Assembly: GCA_947095535.1 (NCBI GenBank)
Contig: OX352772.1
Location: forward strand, 150,980,767-151,044,766
Direction: 5' to 3'
Length of the DNA: 64,000 nucleotides
From: Poecilobothrus nobilitatus
Taxonomy: Eukaryota; Arthropoda; Insecta; Diptera; Dolichopodidae
The notes beneath the pieces were generated by a model. The model had not been told where the DNA came from and made no database searches. It saw only the letters and a list, made by a program, of their open reading frames with translations. Shown one piece after another: positions 22,072-33,985 of this stretch (positions are counted from its first letter, which is position 1; each line of letters opens with the position of its first letter). The translations under genes and the position numbers were made by a program.

Positions 22072-23650
22072 ATGGCGAAATGCAATAAATGTCGAATTAG
22101 AATAAAGGGAGAATCAGGAATAAGATGTTCAGGTGTGTGCAATAAAATGTACCACAAATCTGTTGCTTGTGCTGCTATGGACGAATACAGTTATAGCGTA
22201 TTAGAAACCTGCCCATTTCTAAGATTCGTGTGTGATGACTGCATGGGGTATATCTCAAACGTCGATGATGCTTTGAAAGAAATATGAGCATTGCAGAACG
22301 GAGCAAGGTGAATATCATAGAAAAAAAAACGCAGATTATAAAGGTGTTGGATGAACATAATAAGGAAATCAATAATACATTGGTAAAAAGCATTGAGAAT
22401 ATTGTTGTAAATGATAGAAAAGCAATGTTTCGGAAATTGGAAACTCGTCAATCATTTAAAGAAAAATTGCGGACAAAATTTAATAGGAAAATGACTCGAA
22501 GAAGTTAAAAGTTTAAGTGGTAGCACGATTCTAGAGGAAGTAAAGCAAAAAGTAGATAACCAGAGTGAAGTAATAGTAAATCTTTCATAGGATATTCGAA
22601 ATAAAGAGGTAGTAATAAAGTCATTTGCAGACATAGTAAAAAAGGCACCGGCAGTAATAATTAAATTAAAACAAAACCAGAGTGCATTAAAAACTTCAAT
22701 AGATTTGAAAAATAATATTGATCCGACTGAGATAGAGTTTCAGATCAATAATATAACAATCAGAGTGAACGTTTAGAAGACTATATCAATAACATCAAAA
22801 CTAGTTACGTAGAAAATCTAAGTCTGGATAGGGAATTACAAACACAAAAATTACTAGAAGAAATTAAATGTTTAAATGGTAGCACGATTCTAGAGGAAGT
22901 AAAGCAAAAGTAGATAACCAGAGTGAAGTAATAGTGAATCTTCCACAGGATATTAGAAATAAAGAGGTAGTAATAAAGTCGTTTCCAGACATAGTAAAAA
23001 AGGCACCGGCAGTAATGATTAAATCAAAACAAAACAGGAGTGCATCAAAAACTTCAATAGATTTGAAAAAGAATATTGATCCGACTGAGATAGCGTTTCA
23101 GGTCAATAATATAAAAGCCAAAAAAAATAGTACCTTACTTGTTGACAGTAGCGATGAAGTGTCAGTTAGTAAATTTAAAGAAGTAGCTGAAAATCTTATT
23201 CGTGAGGATTATGAAGTGAAAGTAGTAAAAGAGAGAAGAACTAGAATTCGTATTAATGGTATATCTGAAGATATAGATAAAGATGAAGTTGTTAATAAAT
23301 TAAAAAAACAAATGATGTGTTAAAATAGTGACTTAAAGCTTAAAGCATTTTCTAAAACTAAAAGAAAATGTAATCCTTGCTCAGCAGTGTTTGAATTTAA
23401 TGTTGAAGAATATAATAGTGTTATGAAAAAAAAAAAAAGCTTAGGATGGGCATATTGTAAAGTTGTTGATGGAACATACGTTAGACGTTGCTTTAATTGC
23501 TTGGATTTTCAACCCAGATCTGCAGACTGTTCTTTCAAATTTTAGGTTTGCTCCCATTGTGCGGAAGAACATGAAGCAGAGCATGAATGTAAATCGAATG
23601 ACTTGAAGTGTGCGAATTGTATAAAAGTTAATAAAGATTTCAGACATTAT
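22072..23650 (+). pseudogene. ORF1 of a jockey/CR1-like non-LTR retrotransposon
   Basis: ATG at 22072 starts a PHD-type zinc finger (MAKCNKCRIRIKG, CSGVCNKMYHKSVAC, FVCDDCMGYI). Downstream is a charged coiled-coil-like region present twice (22500-22740 and 22870-23110, both with DIRNKEVVIKSF-like wording), then an RRM-like part (RRTRIRINGISEDIDKDEVV) and cysteine-rich knuckles near 23485-23625 (CFNCLDFQPRSADC, CANC). ORF1 proteins of this type bind element RNA. Stops break it in several places. It ends where an inverted polB fragment begins; ORF2 is absent. Confidence 0.7.
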
Positions 23651-24603
23651 AATTTTCAATTTCCAATTGAAGCCTTATGATTTTCAAAATATGATTGACC
23701 ACGAAATGCGTGATGGCACTGCATACATATACATTTTTAAAAATCAATATAATTGTTCGAAAAAAGTTGCCATTATTGTCAAAAATCCAAGCTGTTGATT
23801 TTTGAATAATTTTGACAACAATGGCAACTTTTTCGAACATCTATATTGATTTTTCTTAGAATACGGAATATGACATTCATCACAATAAAATGTTGTGTTC
23901 ATTCTTAATATTGTAATAATTATTATGGTATAGAAAGTTAATTTTTTTCCATTATTAAATCCTTCAAATATTACTTTTGCACCACTTGTTCCATATTTAT
24001 ATACAACAATTTTGTTTTTATGTAAACATTCTTGAAATTGATTCAATTCACAAATTCAGGAACCTTCAGATGGAATTATTTTTTTTGGTGTTTTTAATAA
24101 TTTTAAAGCAGTTAAAGTTTGAAGTTTTCCTGCATTTTTTCGAATTTTTTCATATTCAATAAATTTTTCAATTTTAGCTATTGAAACAACAAGTGCATGT
24201 GCTAGACATAAATGATTGATGTTTTTTATTGTAATTATTCCTTTCCTCTTTAAGTATTCCTCTTTATAATTTGAATATTTATTATTTCTACCTCTACCAG
24301 TGGGTAATCTAACACGGGTACCTGTTAAACAAAAAGTGTCTGTACTTAAGCCTATAGACGTAAGATAAAAATAGTTTATATTAAATGAAACAAAAAACGT
24401 ATTATAAATAACTATCTTCAGAATTACTTTGAAGAATATTGGAAATTACATCCCAAACGTCGCTAAATTTAAGGTCATGAGCGGATCTAGAACTGAGATA
24501 CGCAGGACCTTGAAGTTCAAAAGCGTCTCCACAAAATGTTAACCCAATCTTATCAGTGGAATTCACATCTTTCACAGAAATCTAGATTATTTGATGTATA
24601 GCA
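23651..24603 (-). pseudogene. polB: Polinton-type polB, N-terminal part (copy P4)
   Basis: Reads leftward from the LTR: N-terminal domain, intron-like stretch, zinc-region start. It carries the same inverted duplication as P3 (23738-23858) and is cut at 23650 inside the FRGQSCFENH block, where the retrotransposon ORF1 sequence joins it. Confidence 0.7.
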
Positions 24604-25422
24604 TGTAGGATTGGATAAAATTTAATATAATTTAAATTCGTTTTTTTATTTTAGTTCAAGTTTTTTTTATGTAACTTAAAAATTTAAATTATTATTATAA
24701 AATAAAATTCAAAATAATTATTGTTAAAAGTTCAATTCAGTTCAGTTCAATTGTAAATAGTTATTATTCAAAAAAAATTAAATTTAAATATGTACTTTAT
24801 TAATTACATTTAATAAAAGATTACTTTTTAGAAAATATTAATGTTTTAACTTTTGTTGCTTCACCTTCTACGTCCACGGATCCACTAGTTCTTTTTTCCA
24901 ATTTCTTTTTTTCTTTTATAATAATCAAAATAACAGCTTTAGATAAAAAAAGAAAAGAGTTTATTCACCTTTAAATCTGAATTTAGATGATTAATCCCCA
25001 TTGATTGATTGATTTATTTAATTTCAATAAACCGTACTTTGCTCACAAAACAGCAAACGTTTATCATTTAATGCCATCTCATCAAATGTTGTTAGTTCGG
25101 TCTATTATGTGATGACAACTGTCAAATTATTTATATTAATAAACAAGAAGCAAATCTAATATTAGATTAGATTAAGAAGGAAGGTTAGATTAATGATATT
25201 GGAGTGGAAATATACATCTCTGAGATACCAAAAAAAGAAGATAAGTATAAAATATTACTTTATTATTAGTTATTAAATAACATTATTTTTAGCTGTATCC
25301 TGTATGCAGATTTGGATAACAACCAAAAAAAATATTATGTAACTAGTGCTGGATATAGGTAGGTGTTTTTTTGTTTTTAATTAGTAATATTTTTTTTTGT
25401 TGTGAAAAATATCCACCCCTCA
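24604..25422 (-). repeat. LTR of the gag-domino element (solo between two polB copies)
   Basis: 819 bp, TG...CA on the - strand. It joins the end of a polB 5' stub (25423-25534) directly to the polB N-terminus of P4 with no gag between, as expected for a solo LTR left by recombination between the two LTRs. Confidence 0.7.
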
Positions 25423-25534
25423 TAGCATCCTTAATCCAGCTAATTTATTCTTTAGTTTAAGATACAGATTTAATTGCACATTTTATTTAATGACCATTCA
25501 TATTAAACCGTTTAACAAATGTCGGATTCGCCAA
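25423..25534 (-). pseudogene. polB: polB 5' stub before the LTR insertion
   Basis: Same stub as 9076-9187 with the same altered target duplication (tagcat against the LTR end). The start codon is changed to TTG (ccttggcgaatcc). Confidence 0.6.
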
Positions 25535-28355
25535 GGTTATTAACTACTTTATTGTATTCTAATTTAATTTCCTGCTTTTCAGAAAAACTATCAATATATT
25601 CTTCCTTTTATTTTTGAGTTTGACGTTTTATTTTCCACCCAGAAGCCTCTTGTTTAATCTTTATAAATTTGTTCATCATTTTTGTGAATAAACCATCAAT
25701 ACCATTGCAATTGTCATATGTTAGTGTTTCGTATTCCCAAACTTCATAATATTTAAAAGTTTATTATGGCCCACATCCGAGAGAAAAAGGGCCCATCAAT
25801 TTGCAAGGGCATTGCATACCCTTGTAAATTTAAAATAAATAAATAAAACTTTATACCCTTCTTCAATGGCTTTTTTTTAATTTCATCAATTACCCAAGTT
25901 CCTACTAATACTCTTTCATCGTCTATATGTTCACAGTATTTTCTTTGATATTTTTGTTCACTACAAGTATTACATAGTGAGAAAATCAATTTATTATTTT
26001 GTTTAGCATTTTGTTTTTTATTTTTAACACGGGGTGTAATAAATTTGTTGGTGGCAAGATTTTACATTTAATAATACCATCAATAGTCATTCTGTTTAAC
26101 TTGGAACAGGCATCTTCTCTAACAGAAATCTTAGGATGGTTTATTGGAAATTTCCCTAGTTTGCAAACATATAGGTATAATAAACATACATTTATATATT
26201 TAATTTTTTCTCCTTGTTTACATTTATAATATGTGTAAGTATTTCACGTTCTTCCGCCATCAAATGCATCACGGGAATTTAAAGCAATTAAATTCATTAA
26301 TTAATTATTTTCTACATATCTCATATTTTCATTATGTCTAATTAGCTCGCGGAATTCACATTCCCACATCTCAATAACTTTATATCCACATTTTATCTGA
26401 TCTTTACATTAATGTTTTTTCATATCGTACATTCAAAGTATCGCCAGAGTTATCATGTAATGGTATATCCCTCTGGTTTGTTAAACATTTTGGATGTCCA
26501 TGATAACAGCAACCGTAAAATTCAAATATTTCTTTGGTCTCTTCGCAAAATCCATCGACTTTAATATTTCCAATTTGTTTTTCTTTTCCCATAAATGCAC
26601 ATTTCAAATCAATTTTTCAATGCACATTTCAAATCTTTTTCTCAAATAAGCCATTGCATGACAATTTTTGACCGAATGTCTACCATCCTTTTCTTGGTAT
26701 ACATAGTATTCGATTTGAGAAAGTTTCTTCTATATACAAGATTACAGGCGGAAGATATTGTTGTTGCTTCTAAAAACGGTTCCAAATTACATTTTTCTAA
26801 AAAAAAAATTTCTGAAAACCAGACAGGCTTTAGTTAAAATTTCAACATCATTCTTACAATATTTCTAAAATATTTTCTCCATATTGAATTCTGAGTTTCT
26901 ATTTTGTTCATACCACATTAAAGCTTCATTACGCTCATCTGTTTTCATTGTATTAGATTTATAGTATTTAATTGCTGGAATTGAGCAAATGTAATTTTCA
27001 TTTTCGAATTTATTAATTTATCGATCAATTTGAATATAAGCCTTTTTCAAATTGATCGATAAATTAAAAGGTAATTTTGCCAAGGCCATAGGAAAGTAGT
27101 TCATGGAATCAATAAATTTAATATTATCAATTATCATAACAAAAATTTATGTACCTCGCATAATTAACTTTGGTTCAAGTACAGTTTTATTGAGTATATA
27201 GTTCAGAATAAACTGATGGTCAAATGCCTATCCATTATGAGCAATTATGACAATATTTTTGGATTCGTTTCTTAATTTTAAAATAAATTCCGTGAAATCC
27301 TCTATAAAATTTTTCGTTTTAAAAATTCTTTCTCCTAATTTACATTTTTCACAGAAGTATAGAGAATCAATGTTTATACATTTAAAGCAGTACATTTCTC
27401 AGTTGAGCCACACATAAACTTGGAACATGTTCTTTTATTTTTGTAGAGTTAATTTCTTCTTGTCTTGTTTCTAAATCATAAAATTGTAAATGCAGTTTTT
27501 AAAATTTACTTTTGTTTTGTCTTGCTGAATGAAACATTTATGGTTTTCAGGGACATGATTCTCGCAAATTTTACAAAAATATTCTCCACATATATGAGTC
27601 CTACAACTTTTATGGACTTTAAAACAAGATTTGCATTTTCTAATTTCTGTACAGATGCTTCTATTTTTTCAACTGGAAGCCTTATGATTTTCAAAACAAG
27701 ATTGAGCACGAAATGCGCGATTGCACTGCATACATAAAATATTTTTAAAATGAATTGAACAAGCTGGTGATTTTTGACAACAAGGGCAACTTTTTCGGAC
27801 ACCTATATTGATTTTACTTAAAATAGTGTATATGATATTCTTCACAATGAAATGATGTGTTCATTCTTCACATTGTAATGATTATTATGGTATAGAAAGT
27901 TAATTTTTTTCCATTATTAAATCCTTCAAATATTACTTTTGCACCGCTTGTTCCATATTAATACATATACAACAATTTTGTGTTTATGTAAACATTCTTG
28001 AAATTGATTCAATTCACGAACTCCGCAACCGTCAGATGTAATTGTTATTTTTAATGTTTTTAATAATTTTAAAGCAGTGAAAGTTTGAAGTTTTTCTGTA
28101 TTTTTATCAAATTTTTTCATATTCAATAAATTTTCCAATTTTAGCTATTGAAACAACAAGTGCATATGGAAGACGTAAATGATTGCTGTTTTTTATTCTT
28201 ATTATTCCTTTCTTTTTTAAGCATTCCTCTTTATAATTTGAATATTTATTATTTCTACTTCTACCAGTGGGTAATCTAACACGGGTACCTGTTTAACAAA
28301 AAGTGTCTGTACTTAAGCCTATAGACGTAAAATAACAATAGTTTATAATAAATGA
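25535..28355 (-). pseudogene. polB: Polinton-type polB (copy P5), keeps the exonuclease motif
   Basis: Longest coverage of the exonuclease: IVIIAHN at about 27231-27260 followed by the KTVLEPKLIMR block, then MNYFPMALAKLP, YEQN-type block, KVDGFCEETKEIFEFYGCCYHG, the TIDGIIKCKILPP block, SLCNTCSEQKYQRKYC and EEIKLEYNKVVNN. The zinc region lies at 27540-27790. The first coding block (IGLTFCG... SDVW) is lost; polB joins the middle of an LTR at 28355. A palindromic small insertion lies around 25755-25850. Many frame breaks. Confidence 0.75.
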
Positions 28356-30234
28356 ATTTTATTTTAGTTCAAGCTTTTGTTTATGTAAGTTAAAAATTTA
28401 AATTATTATTATAAAATAACATTCAAATGTTTTAACTTTTGGTGCTTCACCTTCTACGTCCACGGATCCACTAGTTATTTTTTCCAATTTCTTTTCTTCT
28501 TTTATAATAATTAAAATAACACCTTTAGATAAAAAAAGAAAAGAGTTAATTCACCTTTAAACTCGAATTTAGATGATTAATCTCCATTTATTGATTTATT
28601 TAATTTTAAAAACCGTACTTTGCTCCCATAGCGGCAAACGTTTATCATTTAATGCCATCTCTTAAAATATTGTTGTTTCGCTCTAATATGTTGTGATGAC
28701 AACTGTCAAATTATTTATATTAATAAACAAGAAGCAAATCTAATCTAATCAGAAAGAAGATTAGATTTATGATATTGCAGTGGAAATATACATCTCATAT
28801 ATACTAGATATGTGGAGCTGCAAAAGATAAGTATAAAATATTAGTTTACTATTACTTATTAAATAATATTTTTTCTATATGTATCGTGTATGCAGATTTT
28901 GATAACAACCAAAAAAATATTATGTAACTAGTGCTGGTTATAGGTAAGTGTTTTTATACCCTACACATTAAGTATAGGGTATATTAACTTTGTAATGGTA
29001 TTTGTAACCACCAAAAGGAAGCAAGTAAGATATAGACATGTGTACATATACTGAATCAGATTCACCTCCTGAGTCGATTTAGAGATGTCCATTCGTCCGT
29101 TCGTTCGCACGATAACTCAAAAACTAGTGAAGCTATCTTGATGAAATTTATATAGTATATTACTAATTACGAAGAGAAGGCTAAGTTCGAATATAGACAA
29201 AATCGGTCCATGGGTTCGGGTACCTCCCATACAACTCCCGGGTACCTCCCATACAACTCCCAAAACCGAATACGCATATCTTCGAAATTAATAAAGATAG
29301 AATTTTAAAATTTTGTACTATGGTCTGTTTTCCTGAATCCCAGATATCCCTAAAATTTGAGATGAATTGGAGTGGTTGTTCGAGTACCTCCCACACAACT
29401 CCCAAAACCGAACAAGCATATATTCGATAAAAAAAAAGAAAGAAACTTCAAATTTGGTACTAGGGTGTTGTTTCCTGAATCCCTGTTTTGTGCAAAATTT
29501 AAAATGAAGTGGAGAAGCTGTTCGTTTACCCGCCACACAACTCCCACAGCTGAATAAACATATCTTCGAAGTTAATAAATATAAAAGCTTCAAATTTGAT
29601 ACGAGGGTGCTGTTTCCTGAATCCCTGATTTGCCTAAAATTTGAGAAGAATTGGAGTGGTTGGTCGGGTACCTCGCATACAACTCTCAATACCGAACAAG
29701 CATATCTTCGAAATTAATAAAGATAGAAACTGCAAATTTGATACGAGGGTGTGGTTTCCTGAGTCCCGGATTTGCCTAAAATTTCAGATGAATTGGAATA
29801 TGGTTTTTCGGAAAACTCCCACACAACTCTTAAGACCGAACAAGCATATCTTCGAAATTAATAAATGTAAAAATTTGAAATTTGATATAAGAGTATTCTA
29901 TCCTGTTCTGATAATGTCTCTAAAATTTGAGATGAATTGGGGAGGTGGTCCAGGTGCCTTCACACACTTTCCAAGACCTAACAAGCATATCTTCGATTTA
30001 ATAAAGATAGAAACCTGAAATTTTGTACAAAGGTTGTAAAAGCATTTATTTTTTTAGCTTATATTAAATACCTAACTAATATAACTTATGGATTTTTAAT
30101 TTAATTTGAATTTTTTAGGTGTAGGGTATAAATAAGTCGGTTGCATCGACTTACTGTTACATTTACTTGTTTTGTTTTCAATTGGTAATATTTTTTTTTT
30201 ATATTTTTTGTTGTGAAAAATAATCCACCCCACA
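28356..30234 (-). repeat. LTR interrupted by a DINE-like element
   Basis: LTR sequence at 28356-28950 and 30169-30234, ending CCCCACA. The break sits in the T-run after 'aagtgttttt'. The end adjoining polB is deleted. Confidence 0.65.
28951..30168 (-). mobile_element. DINE-1/INE-like element (copy E2) nested in the LTR
   Basis: Begins ataccctacacattaagt and ends with hairpin aagtcggttgcatcgactt then actgttacatttacttg, as in E1 and E3. Internal repeats of about 110-125 bp (gaacaagcatatcttcgaaa, tggagtggttg) replace the 147-bp repeat seen in E1, so the internal repeats differ between copies while the ends are conserved. Confidence 0.65.
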
Positions 30235-31650
30235 TTGCTTTCCGTTTTTTATTGTATGTCTCTTTATTTTGTGCTTCATCTAAACTTAAATATTTCCATT
30301 TTTTTCTTCTAAAACTTTGCTGATCTTGAGTAACTAATTTGTATGATGTTATACAAACGTGAAATGTATTTGGTTTTGTTCAACCAACACGTTTTGATTT
30401 ACGTTCTTTTTGTAATAAGTAATAAGTAATTCATTTCCATCCAATACGATATCCAACTAATTTATTATACAATGATAAATATATGAGCCTTTATAATATA
30501 ATGAAATATAAGCTTTATATGACGGTATTTAAAATTATTAACAATCTTATCAAACATAACTTTATTTTAAATAACATGATAGATATTCATAACCACAACA
30601 CAAGGAATAAGTCAATTTTTACTTGAATCTCTTCAGAACAAACTCTTAACTGTTTATATAACTGCCTAAAGCAATTTAATGAATTACCTATTAGACTAAA
30701 GAGTATCACAAGTATAAAAGATTTTAAAAAAGAAATAAAAAAGTATATATTGGGAAAAAGATACCAACAAAATGTATTAGTAACAGTTTTAAAGTAAGTT
30801 AAGCCAAATACATATTGCAATAAATTGTAATTTTAAACAAAATGAACAAAAGAACAAAAGAACTTTGACACTTAATAAAAATAAAACTAATAAAAAAAAA
30901 ATTTTAATTTAAAAAATTTAATTTAATTTAATTTAAAAATATATTAAAAAATTTTATTTAAAAAATTTATAAAAATTTAAAGTAAATAAAAATACCGAAA
31001 GCCAATCAGCTACGGCTAAGACTATTAAATAAATTATAATATCGTATACTTTATATAATATTTTATTATTTGTAAATTGTATAATTTTTAGTAATTTAAC
31101 TTTGAATAAAAAAACAAAAAAAAAAATAAACCATAGCAAGTTAAAATTTTAAATCTAAGGCACAATTGTTTAGATTCCATCTCCCAATTTCACATAACTG
31201 AAGAAGGTACTACAATAAGATGACTTCTATTGGTATTGATGTTACAACATTAGTTGGAGATAAAACTGCTGCGTTATTCGTTGTATCTTCTTTATTTTCG
31301 TCCTCCAATAAACTGTTAAGACCTATATTGGAATCTTCTTTTTTTAACTCACTATCGTCGGAATCGTTTGCCGTTTCCAACTGACGGCTCTTCGTTAGAT
31401 TCAGAATCCAATGATTCTAATTCATCATTTGAATCAATCTTCTTTTTTTAACTCACTATCGACGGAATTGTTTGCCGTTTCCAACTGACGGCTCTTCGAT
31501 AGATTCAGAATACAATGATTCTAATTCATTATTTGAATCAATTTTCTTCCTTTCTTTAATATCTAACTTTCTTCTCTTTCAATGCTTTTCCATAAGTTCA
31601 TCTATACGTAAACCATTATCAGCTATGGAGCCATCTTCCTAGCCATTTTT
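30235..31650 (-). pseudogene. Domino/SWR1-type ATPase fragment (copy D4), split by a retrotransposon
   Basis: 3' part at 30235-30405 (ITSYK, KKWK, DEAQ-type block), 5' part at 31131-31650. The P-loop region is deleted: the frame passes from NVVTSIP straight to the LIVVPSS area. The acidic stretch is tandemly doubled (31346-31449 and 31450-31553, about 104 bp each). Confidence 0.65.
30406..31130 (+). mobile_element. 3' end of a non-LTR retrotransposon inserted in domino
   Basis: Encodes the typical C-terminal tail after RT: NHNTRNK, LYNCLKQFNELPIRLKSI, FKKEIKKYILG, then a stop and an A-rich tail ending 'aaaacaaaaaaaaaaataaa'. 5'-truncated. Same insertion, same junctions, at 53428-54115, with remnants at 785 and 5188. 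Confidence 0.65.
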
Positions 31651-32995
31651 AGCCATCTTTTAGCCATTCTTCTACTCTACTCCATCTTTTAGCCATTCTT
31701 CTACTTGATCTTTAATTATTTTCTGTTCCCCAGGGTGACTTTGGAATACCGGTTTCTCATCTAAAGGAAGAATCTTCATTTGAATGGATGACGTCTTCAT
31801 AAATGCAGGTTTATAATCCTTAATCATTGTGATATTATGATTTATTTTTTTCCTTCTTTTAGATTAACCAATCCTGGAAGATCAGTATGGCTAATTTCGG
31901 CTAGAAAACATTTGTTTTCCTCTTGTATACGATTTTCTTCTGTATTATTGTTTTTTTAATTAACAAATAACACCGGTATCAATATTTAAAATGCAATGTC
32001 GTAACAAACTCATTCCAATTATGACAGGAAACTTCATACGGTAATTCTGGGTAATGTGAAAAATTTTGTATTTGTATACTGATCACCATTTATTTCTAGG
32101 TCAATACTGCAACATCCTTTACTAAGTACGTTCGAACTACACCTGATGTGGAGAGTGAAGAATTTCTACAAATAAACAAGGGATTTATTAATTGTAAGCA
32201 CGATTCTTTAATTAAACAAATATCACTTCCAGTATCTATCAAACAACATTATTTGCCTTTAACAAAATACAATTATTATTTGAACTAACTGCATGCGTCC
32301 TAACTGTCAGATGCTTCTTGTTTGGACAATCCGTTTTTTGTGTCCGAATTGGTTACATTCGAAACATTTCGGTCCTCATTGTTTCTTTGGACAATTATGG
32401 AACTCTTAATGATGAACCACAACTAAAACAGTATTTATTCTGTCGCCCAGTTTTACTATTATCAATATTATTAGTTCTTTTCGGTAGTTCAGCATTTTTC
32501 GCGTCTACATTTTTTATATTATTATTCCGATTCGTATCTGTTTCAATTTTTTCATAAATGATTAAAGTTTCTTTTAACTCGCAAAAATTTTTCGCACCGT
32601 AAAGCATATCTTTGTTACCGGGTATATCATTTATTCCGTTTATCACGTACGTTATGACGAAGATTTCACCTACTTCACCTTGTGAGACAATACCGATCAA
32701 TTTATATAAATATTCCCGATAAGATTCGTTTATTTGTTTTTTTCGCGTTTGTAAAATTTTGTACACCTCAGCACTTCTAATTTTTGGGGCAAATTCCTTT
32801 TTTAACGATTGTTTCAATTCTCTATATGTGAGGGGTTTTGCTTCACATTGTATATATAGTTTGTCGTCATCTTCCAACGAACGTTTACAGAATATATATT
32901 TTTGTAATTCTATTAAACCGAACGTATTCGCGTATTGTTCAAATTCTACAAACCACTTTTGTACATTTATAGTTTTATTATATAACTTTTAGAAT
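31651..32995 (-). pseudogene. gag: gag-protease-RT start (copy G2)
   Basis: gag frame open for 160 codons (32877-32395): LEDDDKLYI-type start, SYREYLYKLIGI, VINGINDIPGN, first knuckle CFSCGSSL. The second knuckle and DTG region follow with frame breaks, then the RT entry (KILPLDEKPVFQS at about 31770). The gag N-terminus is lost at 32995, where the CAAGGTAGAATG repeat joins. Confidence 0.7.
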
Positions 32996-33814
32996 TAGTA
33001 TAAATTTGCTCAGAAAATTTTTTGTACCGCCCTCTGTTTATGAGCTATTAGGGCTCAAAAATTTAAAATTTGCTATTTTTAAACACCTGTAACTTAGGAA
33101 CCTGTACACAAATTGCTTCTACAAGATATAAAAATTAAAGCTATAGTAATATATTTTTACGTGTGTTAAAGGTTTATTTTAGTTGTAACGGATTACAAAG
33201 TTGCAGCTCTTCAAAATTGCGAAAAAGCCCCATTTTCAGAAGTATATATTTCAGGCTTTGCGTAATAGTTTTGCAATACCGCCAGAAGATCGATAATTTT
33301 ATTATCTATATAAAACAGTATCAAAATTATGTAATATTTTGTAATATACTATTTAAATTTACCGTTATGTGAAAACCACATTTTGCATGAAAATTCTTTT
33401 TTCATAACTCCGGCACGCCTTTAGTTAGGAACCTGAAAGAAAATTTTGAAGAAAGAACTTTTAGAATTAGTAAAAATTTTTCGCAGCGCCGCCTTTTTAA
33501 GAGTTATTACGCTTCAAAAATTGAAAATTTGCTATTTTTAGACACCTGTAACTTAGGAACCTGTAAAAATTTTTCTTCGGCAAGATATGAAAATTAAAGG
33601 TTCAATAATATATTTTTACGCGTATTAACCGTTTTTCTTAGTTATATAGGATTCTGGACTAACGCCCCCTCAAATTTTCAAAAATGTTCTATTTTCACGT
33701 TTTTTCTTATTACATAAAATTTTCAAATTTTTCTGCAAGTCACAATTCTAAAGAGTTTGTATTGAGTTTTGGAAATGTGCGCTTTCAAAAACCGTTGGCT
33801 TACATTCTACCTTG
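32996..33814. repeat. Inverted copy of the CAAGGTAGAATG repeat
   Basis: Reverse complement of the 13217 family: 'cattctaccttg' is its end at 33814, followed by the LTR T-run. Internal 'cacctgtaacttaggaacct' and 'cataactccggcacgcctt' words recur. No coding sequence. Confidence 0.6.
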
Positions 33815-33873
33815 TTTTGTTTTTAATTGGTAATATTTTTTTTTTTTTTGTTGTGAAAAATATCCACCCCTCA
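33815..33873 (-). repeat. LTR terminal fragment (5' end)
   Basis: First ~59 bp of the LTR (CCCCTCA outward end), next to a polB stub at 33874-33985. Confidence 0.6.
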
Positions 33874-33985
33874 TAGCATCCTTAATCCAGGTAATTGGTT
33901 CTCTATTTTCAGATACAGATTTAATTACAAATTTTATTTAATGACCATTCATATTAAACCTATCAACAAATGTCGGATTCTCCAT
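33874..33985 (-). pseudogene. polB: polB 5' stub
   Basis: Stub with ATG at 33985-33983 (ccatggagaatccg on the - strand), continuing to the LTR insertion point; same as 9076-9187. Confidence 0.6.

Noticed and set aside
22175..22634. - strand open frames opposite the ORF1 PHD finger
   Set aside because: The + strand has the recognisable zinc-finger cysteines; the opposite frames are shadows.
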